DNA from: Thalassotalea litorea
GTDB taxonomy: Bacteria; Pseudomonadota; Gammaproteobacteria; Enterobacterales; Alteromonadaceae
Direction of reading: 5' to 3'
Assembly: GCF_005843925.1 (NCBI RefSeq)
Contig: NZ_VCBC01000020.1
Coordinates: 1 to 42,714 of the forward strand
Length of the DNA stretch: 42,714 nucleotides
Shown here: one piece after another, positions 6,462 to 15,065 of the stretch
How the letters are laid out: the number at the start of each line of letters is the position of its first letter
Position numbering within the stretch: the first letter of the stretch is position 1
Notes under the pieces: model-generated
What the model saw: the letters and a program-made list of their open reading frames with translations, nothing else
Told to the model about the DNA's origin: nothing
Database searches by the model: none
Program-made: the position numbers and the translations under genes

Positions 6462-7955
6462 TTATAATTTGATCCAGGTAGCCTTTACTTCGGTGTATTT
6501 ACTGAACGCATGCAAGGATTTATCACGACCATTACCTGATTGTTTATAACCACCAAACGGTGCTGTCATATCACCACCATCCCACTGGTTAACCCAGACA
6601 GAACCTGCTCGCAAGGCTTTTGCAACGCGATGACCTTTAGACAGATTACTGGTCCAAACACCGGCAGCAAGGCCGTATTCAGAATCATTGGCGATCTCAA
6701 TGGCCTCTTCCATAGTGTCAAAACTGATAATCGACAAAACAGGTCCAAAAATTTCTTGTTGTGCGATATCCATATCATTGGAAATATTATCAAAAACAGT
6801 CGGTTCGATATAAAAGCCATTGGCAACCGGTTCGATGGCGTTTCCACCCTGACATAAGCTTCCACCTTGTTGCTGTGCCTGTTCAATAAAACCTAACACC
6901 CGCGTTTGTTGTGATTGATCAACAATGGCACCTACATTGGTATTTGGATCAAGCGGGTTGCCCGGTTGCCATTGTTTGGTCGCCGCGATGACTTTTGCGA
7001 CAAATTCATCTTTGATACTCGACTCCACTAATAAACGGGAGCCTGCCGTGCAGACCTCCCCCTGATTAAAGCAAATAGCACCGGCAGCAGCGGCCGCTGC
7101 CTGATCGAGATCCGGAGCATCGGCAAAAACGATATTTGGGCTCTTGCCTCCCGCTTCTGTCCAAACCCGTTTCATATTTGATTGGCCGGCATAGATAAAT
7201 AATTGTTTAGCCACCGCAGTCGAACCGGTAAAAACCAGGGTATCAACATCATTATGTAAGGCTAGCGCTTTGCCTATGCTATGGCCAAAGCCCGGCAATA
7301 CATTGAACACCCCATCAGGGATCCCAGCTTGTGTTGCCAACGCTGCAAGTTTTATTGCCGTTAGCGGTGATTTTTCAGAGGGCTTGAGAATGACACTGTT
7401 ACCCGTTGCCAATGCTGGAGCGATTTTCCAACAGGCCATCACTAATGGAAAGTTCCAGGGAACGATAGCTGCAACAACGCCAATGGGTTCATGGGTCACC
7501 ATGCCCAATTCATTTTCAGCACTTGGTGCAATTTCATCATAAACTTTATCAATCGCTTCGGCGGTCCAACGCAGACAGCGCAATGCCCCCTGAATATCAA
7601 CATTAACCGAATCACTGATTGGCTTACCCATATCCAGGGTTTCCAGCAATGCTAACTCGTCACCATGCTGTTCAACGAGATCAGCAAATTTTTGCAAAAT
7701 TAGTTTTCGCTTAGCAGGTGGAAAACGACGCCAGTCACCGGTATTGAAAGCTGTCCGCGCGCAAGCCACAGCGAGATCGGCATCCGCCTGGCCACAAGCA
7801 CTGACGTTTGCCAGGTGTCTGCCATCGATAGGACTCAAACAATCAAATTGCTCACCACTGGCGGCCTGCTGATACTTGCCATCGATATACGCGCGGCCTT
7901 CAATCACCAACTGTTCGGCTTTATCTTGCCAAAATGCCAGACTACTATCGTTCAT
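6462..7955 (-). CDS. puuC: Gamma-glutamyl-gamma-aminobutyraldehyde dehydrogenase PuuC
   Basis: This NAD(P)-dependent aldehyde dehydrogenase oxidises gamma-glutamyl-aminobutyraldehyde (and related omega-aminoaldehydes) to the acid in the Puu putrescine pathway; it is cytoplasmic. At 497 aa it is colinear with E. coli PuuC. It has an N-terminal LAFWQDKA segment, AAIVPWNFPL at 162-171, the catalytic Glu267 in WTEAGGKSPN, the nucleophile Cys302 in FNQGEVCTAG, and a C-terminal PFGGYKQSGNGRDKSLHA block typical of this group. A GGAG ribosome binding site lies 6 bases before the ATG. It is divergent from puuB, as a two-gene amine-to-acid module. The glutamylating enzyme PuuA and hydrolase PuuD are not in the window, so it may also act on free aminoaldehydes. 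Confidence 0.93.
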   Translation of the reverse strand: MNDSSLAFWQDKAEQLVIEGRAYIDGKYQQAASGEQFDCLSPIDGRHLANVSACGQADADLAVACARTAFNTGDWRRFPPAKRKLILQKFADLVEQHGDELALLETLDMGKPISDSVNVDIQGALRCLRWTAEAIDKVYDEIAPSAENELGMVTHEPIGVVAAIVPWNFPLVMACWKIAPALATGNSVILKPSEKSPLTAIKLAALATQAGIPDGVFNVLPGFGHSIGKALALHNDVDTLVFTGSTAVAKQLFIYAGQSNMKRVWTEAGGKSPNIVFADAPDLDQAAAAAAGAICFNQGEVCTAGSRLLVESSIKDEFVAKVIAATKQWQPGNPLDPNTNVGAIVDQSQQTRVLGFIEQAQQQGGSLCQGGNAIEPVANGFYIEPTVFDNISNDMDIAQQEIFGPVLSIISFDTMEEAIEIANDSEYGLAAGVWTSNLSKGHRVAKALRAGSVWVNQWDGGDMTAPFGGYKQSGNGRDKSLHAFSKYTEVKATWIKL

Positions 7956-8043
7956 TATCTACTCCAATTGATTAACGGAAGACTTTCCCGAAAACATTCC
8001 AATTCGTTAAATTTAACAGATAAACTACATAAGCAGGGGTTTT

Positions 8044-8058
8044 AATTCAATATATTTT
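8044..8058 (-). promoter_or_regulatory. PuuR-like operator candidate between puuC and puuB
   Basis: On the minus strand this reads AAAATATATTGAATT, matching 12 of 15 positions of the E. coli PuuR recognition sequence AAAATATAATGAACA. It lies about 90 bases before the puuC start and about 100 before the puuB start. The region is AT-rich, so single matches carry limited weight. No puuR gene is in the window. Confidence 0.35.
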
Positions 8059-8086
8059 ACATTATTAGGTTTATTATTCAGATTAA

Positions 8087-8116
8087 TTGACATTACGCCG
8101 ATCTTTTGTTCAAAAT
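8087..8116 (+). promoter_or_regulatory. puuB promoter candidate with overlapping PuuR-like box
   Basis: TTGACA (8087-8092), an 18-base spacer and CAAAAT (8111-8116) form a sigma-70-like promoter whose expected start point (about 8123) precedes the puuB ATG at 8156. A partial PuuR-like match (10 of 15, 8107-8121, beginning TGTTCA) overlaps the -10 element. This placement argues against the upstream in-frame ATG at 8087 as the translational start. Confidence 0.4.
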
Positions 8117-8155
8117 ATACAACACTTAATTGTTCCCCCTTTAATAAAGGTATGT

Positions 8156-9457
8156 ATGTCTTATAATCCTGCATCTCAATATCCCGATTCTTATTACGCC
8201 GCCAGTAGCTCGCGACAAAAAGACTACCCTTCCCTGCAAGAATCTATACAGGCCGACATCTGTGTCGTCGGGGGCGGATACAGCGGCTTGGCTACGGCTA
8301 TCTCACTTCAGGAAAAAGGCTATAACGTTGTCCTCCTCGAAGCCGCGAAAATCGGGTTTGGCGCTTCGGGACGAAACGGCGGGCAGCTGGTTAACAGCTT
8401 TAGCCGGGATATCGATCACATCGAGAAACAATATGGCAAAGACACGGCTTCTGCCATGGGTGAAATGGCTTTTGAAGGTGCCGAGATAATTCGCGGTTTT
8501 ATTGACAAATACCAACTTGATGTGGATTACCAGCACGGTGGTTTCTTTGCGGCCTTTACCGAAAAACAAATGGATGAACTCGCTGCAAAGAAGGCGTTAT
8601 GGGAGCGTTTCGGCAATCAAAAATTGCGTCTGGTTGATAAACATGAGATGGCTAAAATCGTCAATACCGACGCCTATGTTGGTGGACTTGTTGATGAGCA
8701 CTGCGGCCATATTCACCCGCTTAAATTAGCTTTGGAAGAAGCCAGAGCATTTACCGATATTGGCGGTATCATTTACGAAGACTCAAAAGTCATTGAGATC
8801 AAGCATGCCGATGGCGATAAATTAAGTGAAGTGATCACCGACAAAGGCCGTGTTCACGCCAAAAAGCTGGTGCTCGCGGGTAATGCCTATATGGGTAACC
8901 TGGAGCCAAAACTGGCACGCAAATCTATGCCGTGCGGCACGCAAATCATAACCACCGAAGTATTACCACAAGCACTGGCAGAGCAGTTAATCCCTTCGCG
9001 TTACTGTATCGAAGATATGAATTATAAACTCGATTACTATCGATTAACGGCAGACAACCGGTTGTTATTTGGTGGTGGCGTTACCTATGGCGGTGGCGAT
9101 CCTGCCAGCATTGAGAAGTACCTGCGACCTCGTTTTGAATCGGTATTTCCGCAGTTAAAAGGCATCAAAATCGATTATGCCTGGGGCGGCGATTTTCTGT
9201 TAACGTTAAGTCGATTGCCACAATTGGGAAAAATTGGCGATAATACCTATTACGCTCAGGGTTATAGTGGCCATGGGGTTAATACCTCGCATCTTTCAGG
9301 ACGGATACTGGCAGAGGCCATCGATGGTGAAACTCGCCGATTTGATGTGTTTACATCGCTACCACACTATCCATTCCCAGGTGGCAGAATGATGCGCGTG
9401 CCCTTTACGAAACTTGGTGCCTGGTATTATGGCGTGCGAGACAAGCTAGGCTGGTAA
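8156..9457 (+). CDS. puuB: Gamma-glutamylputrescine oxidase PuuB
   Basis: This FAD-dependent amine oxidase of the DAO superfamily oxidises gamma-glutamylputrescine to the aminoaldehyde plus ammonia and H2O2. The protein is 433 aa, close to E. coli PuuB. The FAD-binding motif VVGGGYSGLATA starts near residue 37, followed by GFGASGRNGGQLVNS and, later, LDYYRLTADNRLLFGGG and YAQGYSGHGVN, all nearly identical to the E. coli enzyme, through the C-terminal LPHYPFPGGR. I chose ATG 8156 because AAAGG lies 5 bases upstream and because MSYNP...SYYAAS aligns with the family N-terminus. An in-frame ATG at 8087 would add 23 unconvincing residues. It is divergent from puuC. Confidence 0.95.
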   Translation: MSYNPASQYPDSYYAASSSRQKDYPSLQESIQADICVVGGGYSGLATAISLQEKGYNVVLLEAAKIGFGASGRNGGQLVNSFSRDIDHIEKQYGKDTASAMGEMAFEGAEIIRGFIDKYQLDVDYQHGGFFAAFTEKQMDELAAKKALWERFGNQKLRLVDKHEMAKIVNTDAYVGGLVDEHCGHIHPLKLALEEARAFTDIGGIIYEDSKVIEIKHADGDKLSEVITDKGRVHAKKLVLAGNAYMGNLEPKLARKSMPCGTQIITTEVLPQALAEQLIPSRYCIEDMNYKLDYYRLTADNRLLFGGGVTYGGGDPASIEKYLRPRFESVFPQLKGIKIDYAWGGDFLLTLSRLPQLGKIGDNTYYAQGYSGHGVNTSHLSGRILAEAIDGETRRFDVFTSLPHYPFPGGRMMRVPFTKLGAWYYGVRDKLGW

Positions 9458-9468
9458 ATATCACCCAC

Positions 9469-9500
9469 AAAAAAGCCCAGACAAATGTCCGGGCTTTTTT
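9469..9500. terminator. Bidirectional terminator between puuB and the second amine oxidase gene
   Basis: AAAAAAGCCC (9469-9478) pairs with GGGCTTTTTT (9491-9500), with GAC/GTC pairing inside the loop region. T-runs follow on both strands, so it serves puuB (plus) and the 9517-10926 gene (minus). Confidence 0.92.
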
Positions 9501-9516
9501 AATGTTGGCATGATTG

Positions 9517-10926
9517 CTAACAAGTAAATCCCATATTGAGCTTATCCAATAATTTTAACCATAGTCCGCGCTTGCCATTATTATTATCTGCTCTCACCAA
9601 CGCCGCATGGGTCAGCTTGTAGCCAAACCAACGAAGTGGCTCCGGCGCCCAGGGCATGGGTTTTTTCTTTACAAACTGTAACTCAAGGATTTCTGAAGGG
9701 TCGTAGCCAAGCAGTTCAAGAGCAATACGAGCACCAAACCGTGACGCCCCAACCCCAAGTCCGGTGTAGCCCACCGCCCAGGCGACTCGCCCATCATAGG
9801 CACTTCCCGGCACCATACAAAACCGAGTTGAGGTCGCAATAATACCACTCCAGCGATGAGTGAACTTAATCCCTTTTAACAGCGGAAATGTTTCAAAAAA
9901 CTCCTTCGCCAATTGCTCAAAGGCTTCTGGCACATCGGCACAATCCCGACGCGAAACATTTTTATTGTAATAGTAACGAACGGCACCGCCACCACCCCAG
10001 GTAATCCGTTTGTCTTTAGTCAGACGATAATAATGGAACATATTATTAAATTCGCCGAGGGCATGATGGAATTTATCCCAGCCAATTAATTCCAGTTGTT
10101 CCTGCGTTAACGGCTCTGTGGCTATTTGATAATCCCAAACGGGAATGATCGATTTACGAATTTGTCGCACCGGCGAGCGAAACGCGTTAGTACCCATCAA
10201 TACTTTTTTACAAGTAATGATGCCGCTAGGACAAAACGCCTTCATTCTGCCACGGCTTCGAGGTATCAATTTATCTACCGGAGTATGCTCATAAATACGC
10301 ACTCCAAGTTCAAGCAGTACCCGTTTTAATCCCCAGCAAATACGCGCTGGATTGACGATACCATCCAGGCCATTGCGATACAGCAAGCCCGCTTTATAGG
10401 TTGGCGAGTTAACCTGTTCCTGCATTTCCTCTTCATTAAACCAGGTAACATCTTCACCGGCGGCTTTCTCTTCTTCGTAATATTCGCGCAGGTCTTTTAA
10501 CTGCCCGTCATCGACGGCCACTTCAGTCTCACCAACGCATTCGTAATGGGCGTCGATATTGTATTTTTCAAAGGTCGCCAGCATTTCCGTCAGGTTCTGC
10601 TTGCCCAACTCCTGTAAGATTTCTTCTTCACCGGGAAAGTGATGCTCAGTATTCGCTTCGCCATGGGCTAAATCCGAACTTAGAAAGCCACCATTACGCC
10701 CAGAGGCGCCATCGGCGATAAAGGTTTTTTCAATCAGGACGATATCGAGGTCGGGACGACGTTCTTTCGCTTGCAGTGCGCCCCAAAGGCCGGTAAACCC
10801 GCCACCGACCACTAATAACTCGCAGGTAATGTTCTCTTCCAAAGCTTGCTCGGGCTCAGGACTATCTGGCGAATCAAGCCATACTGAACCATATTTTGAA
10901 TCTTTTAACGCCTCGGCGTACTGCAT
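9517..10926 (-). CDS. FAD-dependent oxidoreductase (DAO family), amine oxidase-like
   Basis: This is a second flavin amine/amino-acid oxidase of 469 aa. It has the Rossmann motif VVGGGFTGLWGAL (about residues 38-50), IADGASGRNGGFL (70-82), a WGGGG segment and a C-terminal AVGYTGLGVGASR motif that closes the FAD site. It is related to, but clearly distinct from, the PuuB next door, with a longer N-terminus and a 40-residue C-terminal extension. The substrate is not evident; context with an aminoaldehyde dehydrogenase immediately upstream suggests an amine such as spermidine or its derivative. A GAGG ribosome binding site precedes the ATG. It probably belongs to the minus-strand series bauA-mmsA-cupin-ALDH-oxidase, with a 141-base gap holding a hairpin. 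Confidence 0.85.
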   Translation of the reverse strand: MQYAEALKDSKYGSVWLDSPDSPEPEQALEENITCELLVVGGGFTGLWGALQAKERRPDLDIVLIEKTFIADGASGRNGGFLSSDLAHGEANTEHHFPGEEEILQELGKQNLTEMLATFEKYNIDAHYECVGETEVAVDDGQLKDLREYYEEEKAAGEDVTWFNEEEMQEQVNSPTYKAGLLYRNGLDGIVNPARICWGLKRVLLELGVRIYEHTPVDKLIPRSRGRMKAFCPSGIITCKKVLMGTNAFRSPVRQIRKSIIPVWDYQIATEPLTQEQLELIGWDKFHHALGEFNNMFHYYRLTKDKRITWGGGGAVRYYYNKNVSRRDCADVPEAFEQLAKEFFETFPLLKGIKFTHRWSGIIATSTRFCMVPGSAYDGRVAWAVGYTGLGVGASRFGARIALELLGYDPSEILELQFVKKKPMPWAPEPLRWFGYKLTHAALVRADNNNGKRGLWLKLLDKLNMGFTC

Positions 10927-11010
10927 AAATCCTCTCGTTTATATTGTTATTAGTGGCTTGAACAATAAATTGCAAGCTTAGTTCTACCTGAATCAACCCT
11001 CTGAACTCGA

Positions 11011-11038
11011 TAAACTGCAGTGTAAATTTTGCAGTTTA
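11011..11038. repeat. Perfect 9-bp inverted repeat between ALDH and oxidase genes
   Basis: TAAACTGCA (11011-11019) and TGCAGTTTA (11030-11038) are perfect inverted repeats around a 10-base loop, 30 bases past the ALDH stop. No T-run follows, so it may be an mRNA processing or stabilising hairpin or a regulator site rather than a terminator. Confidence 0.5.
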
Positions 11039-11067
11039 ACATGAAAGTCGATACCCGCAGGTTCGGG

Positions 11068-12543
11068 TTATTTGATGTACCAACCCCAGGGCTGTCCTGA
11101 GTCATAGGATGTAATCTGCTTAGTTTCCAGATAGTTATTTAAGCCCCATTGTCCTAACTCGCGACCGATACCCGATTGCTTGTAACCACCCCAAGGCGCT
11201 TCAACAAATGTCGGTTGCGAGCAATTAACCCAGATAATACCGGCTCTCAACGCGCGGGCAACGCGATCACAGCGTTGTAAGTCCTTAGACATCACCGCGC
11301 CGGCAAGGCCAAACCGGCTGTTATTGGCAAGCGCTATCGCTTGTTCTTCACTGCTAAAAGATTTAACACAGACAACCGGACCAAAGATTTCTTCTTTCCA
11401 AATCCAAGCATCTTCAGAGACATCGGTAAATATGGTCGGTTCAACATAATATCCATGACGTAAGTGTTCAGGACGACCTCCACCATAGGCAAGTGTCGCA
11501 CCTTCTTGTTGACCCTTATCAATTGCGGCCAACACCTTTTCAAACTGGGATTGATTGACTAATGGGCCAAGTAATACGCCATCATCATTGCCTTCACCTA
11601 TGGTGATTTTTTTCGCTTCCGCAACCAGACGTTCCATCAGTTGCGGATAGATGGACTCATCCACCAGTACCCGAGAAGTTGCTGAGCAAACCTGCCCCTG
11701 ATTCCAGAAAATACCAAACATGATCCATTCAACGGCCTGCTCGATATCCGTATCTGCAAAGATAATCAGCGGTGATTTGCCACCGAGTTCAAGACTGATA
11801 TTTTTCACCTGGTTGGCCGCCATCGACATTATTTTGCTACCGGTTGGTACGGAGCCAGTGAATGCCATTTTATCCACTCCAGGGTGTTCCGCCAAAGGCT
11901 GCCCGGCTTCAGGGCCAGTGCCCGTAACGATGTTGAGAACACCCGCAGGTAAGTCTGCCTGTTGGGCAATTTCTGCCAAGGCAATTGCCGTTAATGGTGT
12001 GACTTCAGAGGGTTTAAGCACCATGGTACAACCCGCCGCCAACGCCGGAGCCACTTTCCAGGCCGCCATTAACATCGGAAAATTCCACGGGATAATCGCG
12101 CCAGCGACACCTACCGGCTCTTGCACCGCTTTACTGGTAAACCTTGGTTCCGGCAGTTCGATGATTTCCTCGTCCTGCTCGTCCATTTTTTCTGCCAATC
12201 CGGCATAAAACTCAAAACAACCGGCGGTATCTTCGATATCCCATTCCGCTTCCGGATAAGGTTTACCGTTGTCTGCGACTTCCAGCTTTGCCAGTTCCGT
12301 CAGACGTTCATTGATTAGGGCTGCGATTTTACGTAAGTAAGCACCACGTTCCTTACCGGATAATCGTGGCCAAGGTCCATTATCGAAAGCATTTCTTGCC
12401 GCACTTACGGCTTTATCAATATCGGCCTTGTTCCCTGCTGCAACCTCTTTTATCGGTTGTTCAGTGGCAGGATTGATACTCACAAAAGAAAGTTGGCTGT
12501 CGGATTGCTGCCATTGTCCATCAATATAATGTTTTAAAGTCAT
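11068..12543 (-). CDS. Aminoaldehyde / betaine-aldehyde-type dehydrogenase
   Basis: This 491-aa NAD(P)-dependent aldehyde dehydrogenase has PWNFPMLMA (152-160), the general base Glu252 in SLELGGKSP, and nucleophile Cys286 in FWNQGQVCSATSR. That last block resembles the ALDH10-type aminoaldehyde/betaine aldehyde dehydrogenases, which oxidise 3-aminopropanal, 4-aminobutanal or betaine aldehyde. Placed between a FAD amine oxidase and beta-alanine catabolic genes, 3-aminopropanal to beta-alanine is the most economical role (inference). No choline dehydrogenase is nearby, which argues against glycine-betaine synthesis. Upstream lies a strong promoter overlapped by two PuuR-like boxes. Related ALDHs of this group are often broad in substrate. 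Confidence 0.87.
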   Translation of the reverse strand: MTLKHYIDGQWQQSDSQLSFVSINPATEQPIKEVAAGNKADIDKAVSAARNAFDNGPWPRLSGKERGAYLRKIAALINERLTELAKLEVADNGKPYPEAEWDIEDTAGCFEFYAGLAEKMDEQDEEIIELPEPRFTSKAVQEPVGVAGAIIPWNFPMLMAAWKVAPALAAGCTMVLKPSEVTPLTAIALAEIAQQADLPAGVLNIVTGTGPEAGQPLAEHPGVDKMAFTGSVPTGSKIMSMAANQVKNISLELGGKSPLIIFADTDIEQAVEWIMFGIFWNQGQVCSATSRVLVDESIYPQLMERLVAEAKKITIGEGNDDGVLLGPLVNQSQFEKVLAAIDKGQQEGATLAYGGGRPEHLRHGYYVEPTIFTDVSEDAWIWKEEIFGPVVCVKSFSSEEQAIALANNSRFGLAGAVMSKDLQRCDRVARALRAGIIWVNCSQPTFVEAPWGGYKQSGIGRELGQWGLNNYLETKQITSYDSGQPWGWYIK

Positions 12544-12608
12544 AATACTGCCTACGCGGTTCCCTGGTTAAATCGTTGATTACTAACAAAGCAGAATCAA
12601 TCAGTTGT

Positions 12609-12661
12609 TAAATTTATTGAACACTTGACCTATTATGTTCATTAATTTGGTTTAGGGTCAA
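12609..12661 (-). promoter_or_regulatory. Promoter of the aminoaldehyde dehydrogenase gene with paired PuuR-like boxes
   Basis: On the minus strand TTGACC (12661-12656), an 18-base spacer and CATAAT (12637-12632) make a good sigma-70 promoter about 90 bases before the ATG. Two inverted boxes surround it. The box at 12636-12650 matches the E. coli PuuR sequence at 11 of 15 positions, with the half TGTTCATTA exact, and lies across spacer and -10. The box at 12609-12623 matches 12 of 15 and lies just downstream of the expected start. The pair also reads as TGAACA-N12-TGTTCA. The arrangement suits repression. Confidence 0.5.
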
Positions 12662-12673
12662 TATCCTCTGAGT

Positions 12674-13381
12674 CTAATCCTTTGCTTTTCTCGAATCATG
12701 TATCAGCACGATGAAGCCACTGGAATTGCCATCAAACGATAGATTTTGACTGCTAAAGTTTTCGATAATCATCACTTCTAAGCTGCGACAATGATGCATC
12801 ACCGAGTCAGCACTTTGGCTGGCCGATTCATAGGTTACCGCGCCAAAATGACAATATACCACCGCTAATGATGCACAATTGTCCTGGTGGTTGATTGTTT
12901 TATATTCTGGCAAGGGATAGACGACAAAACTTGTCGCGTTATTTTGATACGTTTGATTTGCATGTTCTGGGCCAAAAATACATATCTCTTTCGCATTTTC
13001 ATTCACCGGACAAATGTCAGGGTTTTCGACAATCACAAAAAGCTTTTTTAAATATCCCTGTTGTTGCCACTGACAATCGACACCATGAGGGATAACAAAC
13101 CCTTCGTCGGTTTGCACCTGACGCACATTGCCTGACGATAGCGCGATATCCGCTTTACCCTGTAGCACCACCATAAATTCTTCCATAGGGTACGGACCGG
13201 CGGTTTCGCGCATTGAAGTGGTATCCCAAAGCCCGACATAAATACCCCGTTGTGCGTCACTAAAAAACTCTCGGGTATGTTGGACAGGCAATGCCGATTC
13301 GAACATTTCTGCACTTAGAACATCCGCCTCTTCCGCCAATGTCTCGATTTGCGTTGGGTAGGTATATATTGCATTTGCCAT
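12674..13381 (-). CDS. Cupin-domain protein in the beta-alanine cluster
   Basis: This 235-aa protein has an N-terminal cupin of the Cupin_3/DUF861 type (about residues 40-115). It shows GLWDTTSMRE, EEFMVVLQGKADI and DEGFVIPHGVDCQW, the strands that form the small beta-barrel. The C-terminal half (about 150-230) looks like a second, degenerate cupin. Many members sit beside amine or aminoaldehyde dehydrogenase genes without a known reaction. In Pseudomonas the bauRABCD beta-alanine locus also includes an uncharacterised gene next to bauA and bauC, which may be a counterpart. The metal-ligand histidines are not clearly complete, so catalysis is doubtful and a sensor or chaperone role is possible. 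The ribosome binding site is weak; a hairpin separates it from mmsA. Confidence 0.7.
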   Translation of the reverse strand: MANAIYTYPTQIETLAEEADVLSAEMFESALPVQHTREFFSDAQRGIYVGLWDTTSMRETAGPYPMEEFMVVLQGKADIALSSGNVRQVQTDEGFVIPHGVDCQWQQQGYLKKLFVIVENPDICPVNENAKEICIFGPEHANQTYQNNATSFVVYPLPEYKTINHQDNCASLAVVYCHFGAVTYESASQSADSVMHHCRSLEVMIIENFSSQNLSFDGNSSGFIVLIHDSRKAKD

Positions 13382-13412
13382 AAGTTTTGTCGCATCTAAA
13401 ATCTAAATATTA

Positions 13413-13434
13413 GGGGCAATCGCCATATTGCCCC
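13413..13434 (-). terminator. Hairpin between mmsA and the cupin gene
   Basis: GGGGCAAT (13413-13420) and ATTGCCCC (13427-13434) form a perfect 8-bp stem with a 6-base loop, 20 bases past the mmsA stop. It lacks a proper T-tract, so it may be a partial terminator or an RNA-stability hairpin that lowers expression of the genes downstream. Confidence 0.5.
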
Positions 13435-13453
13435 ATTCGGGAATGGTTGTTAA

Positions 13454-14944
13454 TTAACTTGGGAAAGAAAAGCTCGCCCCTTCACGCACGCCACTGGATG
13501 GCCAACGTTGGGTAATGGTTTTTCGTTTAGTGTAAAAACGGACACCATCGGGGCCATAGGCATGTAAATCGCCAAATAATGAACGCTTCCAGCCACCAAA
13601 ACTATGGTACGCAACGGGTACCGGTAGTGGTACGTTAATACCTACCATACCAACCTGAATATGATCGGAGAAGTATCGGGCGGCTTCACCGTCACGGGTA
13701 AAGATACAGGTGCCGTTACCGTATTCGTGATCATCAATCAACTGCATGGCCTCTTGCATCGTTTTAACCCGAACCACTTGTAGTACCGGACCAAATATTT
13801 CTGCTTTGTAGCTATCCATTTCCGCGGTTACACCATCAATTAAGGTAGCTCCGACAAAATAACCATTATCATAACCTTCAACCTTAGGGTTACGGCCATC
13901 CACCACAACGGTCGCACCTTGCTGCTCTGCGCTGCTAATAAAACCGTTGACTTTATCTTTGTGTTGACAGGTGATCACCGGGCCAAAATCATTGCTGGCA
14001 TTATCATAAGCACCAACGCTCAACCCCGTCATCGCCTGTTTCATTTTAGCGACTAACGCATCCGCGGCTTCATCACCGACTGCTACGGCAACAGACAACG
14101 CCATACAACGCTCACCGGAGGAACCAAAGGCCGCACCAAGCAATTGATTCACGGCATTGTCCATATCCGCATCGGGCATAATAATAGCGTGGTTTTTTGC
14201 ACCACCAAGTGCCTGACAGCGTTTACCATTGGCACTGGCGGTTGCATAAATATATTCGGCAATCGGAGTCGAGCCGACAAAGCTTACTGCTTTTACCCGC
14301 TCATCGGTTAACAATGTATCGACAGCAATCTTGTCACCATTGACCACGTTTAATACGCCCGGTGGCAATCCCGCTTGATGTAATAGTTTTGCGATAAACA
14401 AGGTTGAACTTGGATCACGCTCCGAGGGTTTTAAAACAAAGGTATTACCACAGACAATGGCTAGCGGGAACATCCACATTGGCACCATGGCTGGGAAATT
14501 AAATGGGGTAATTCCAGCCACCACACCTAAGGGTTGAAATTCACTCCACGAATCAATACCTGGACCTACGTTGCGACTGTGTTCACCCTTTAATAACTGC
14601 GGCGCGCCACAAGCAAATTCGACATTTTCAATGCCACGTTGTAATTCACCGGCAGCATCATGGCTAATTTTGCCATGTTCTTGACCAATTAAACGGCAAA
14701 TTTCATCGGCATTTTGCTCCAATAATTCCTTAAAACGGAACATAATGCGGGCACGCTTTATCGGAGGCGTGGCACGCCACTGAGGAAACGCCGCCTGCGC
14801 ACTGGCAATGGCTTGCTCTACTGTGGAGGCGCTTGCTAACAATACAGATTTTTCTGCTTCGCCTGTTGCTGGATTAAATACCGATTGCTTAGGCTCGTCT
14901 AACTGAATGTCTTCGCCGTTAATTAAATGGCCGATGATGGACAT
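13454..14944 (-). CDS. mmsA: CoA-acylating (methyl)malonate-semialdehyde dehydrogenase
   Basis: This 496-aa enzyme converts malonate semialdehyde plus CoA and NAD to acetyl-CoA and CO2 (or methylmalonate semialdehyde to propionyl-CoA). It is the CoA-dependent branch of the ALDH superfamily: TPFNFPAMVPMWMFP (146-160), GGAKNHAIIMPDAD with no general-base glutamate (the position is occupied within ALGGAKN), and nucleophile Cys280 in SSGERCMA. Lack of that Glu is the hallmark of this branch. It follows bauA by 121 bases on the same strand and completes beta-alanine degradation, so malonate semialdehyde is the likelier substrate here. No valine-degradation genes are adjacent. Pseudomonas calls the equivalent gene bauC. 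Confidence 0.93.
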   Translation of the reverse strand: MSIIGHLINGEDIQLDEPKQSVFNPATGEAEKSVLLASASTVEQAIASAQAAFPQWRATPPIKRARIMFRFKELLEQNADEICRLIGQEHGKISHDAAGELQRGIENVEFACGAPQLLKGEHSRNVGPGIDSWSEFQPLGVVAGITPFNFPAMVPMWMFPLAIVCGNTFVLKPSERDPSSTLFIAKLLHQAGLPPGVLNVVNGDKIAVDTLLTDERVKAVSFVGSTPIAEYIYATASANGKRCQALGGAKNHAIIMPDADMDNAVNQLLGAAFGSSGERCMALSVAVAVGDEAADALVAKMKQAMTGLSVGAYDNASNDFGPVITCQHKDKVNGFISSAEQQGATVVVDGRNPKVEGYDNGYFVGATLIDGVTAEMDSYKAEIFGPVLQVVRVKTMQEAMQLIDDHEYGNGTCIFTRDGEAARYFSDHIQVGMVGINVPLPVPVAYHSFGGWKRSLFGDLHAYGPDGVRFYTKRKTITQRWPSSGVREGASFSFPS

Positions 14945-15065
14945 ATTGTTCTCACTTACATCTTATATAATTCAAATATGCGGATTGCAATGCTGTTAAG
15001 GATTGCGATGTATCCGCGCTTAATTGGTAAAATTTTGATTCGTTATTTTTATCCGTGGCACCGGA

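Noticed and set aside
8087..8155. Upstream ATG of the puuB frame (23 extra residues)
   Set aside because: No ribosome binding site there, a promoter -35 element begins at that position, and the extension has no match to the family N-terminus.
11068..12543. Betaine aldehyde dehydrogenase for osmoprotection (betB)
   Set aside because: Motifs allow it, but no choline dehydrogenase, betI or choline transporter is nearby, while amine oxidase and beta-alanine genes are.
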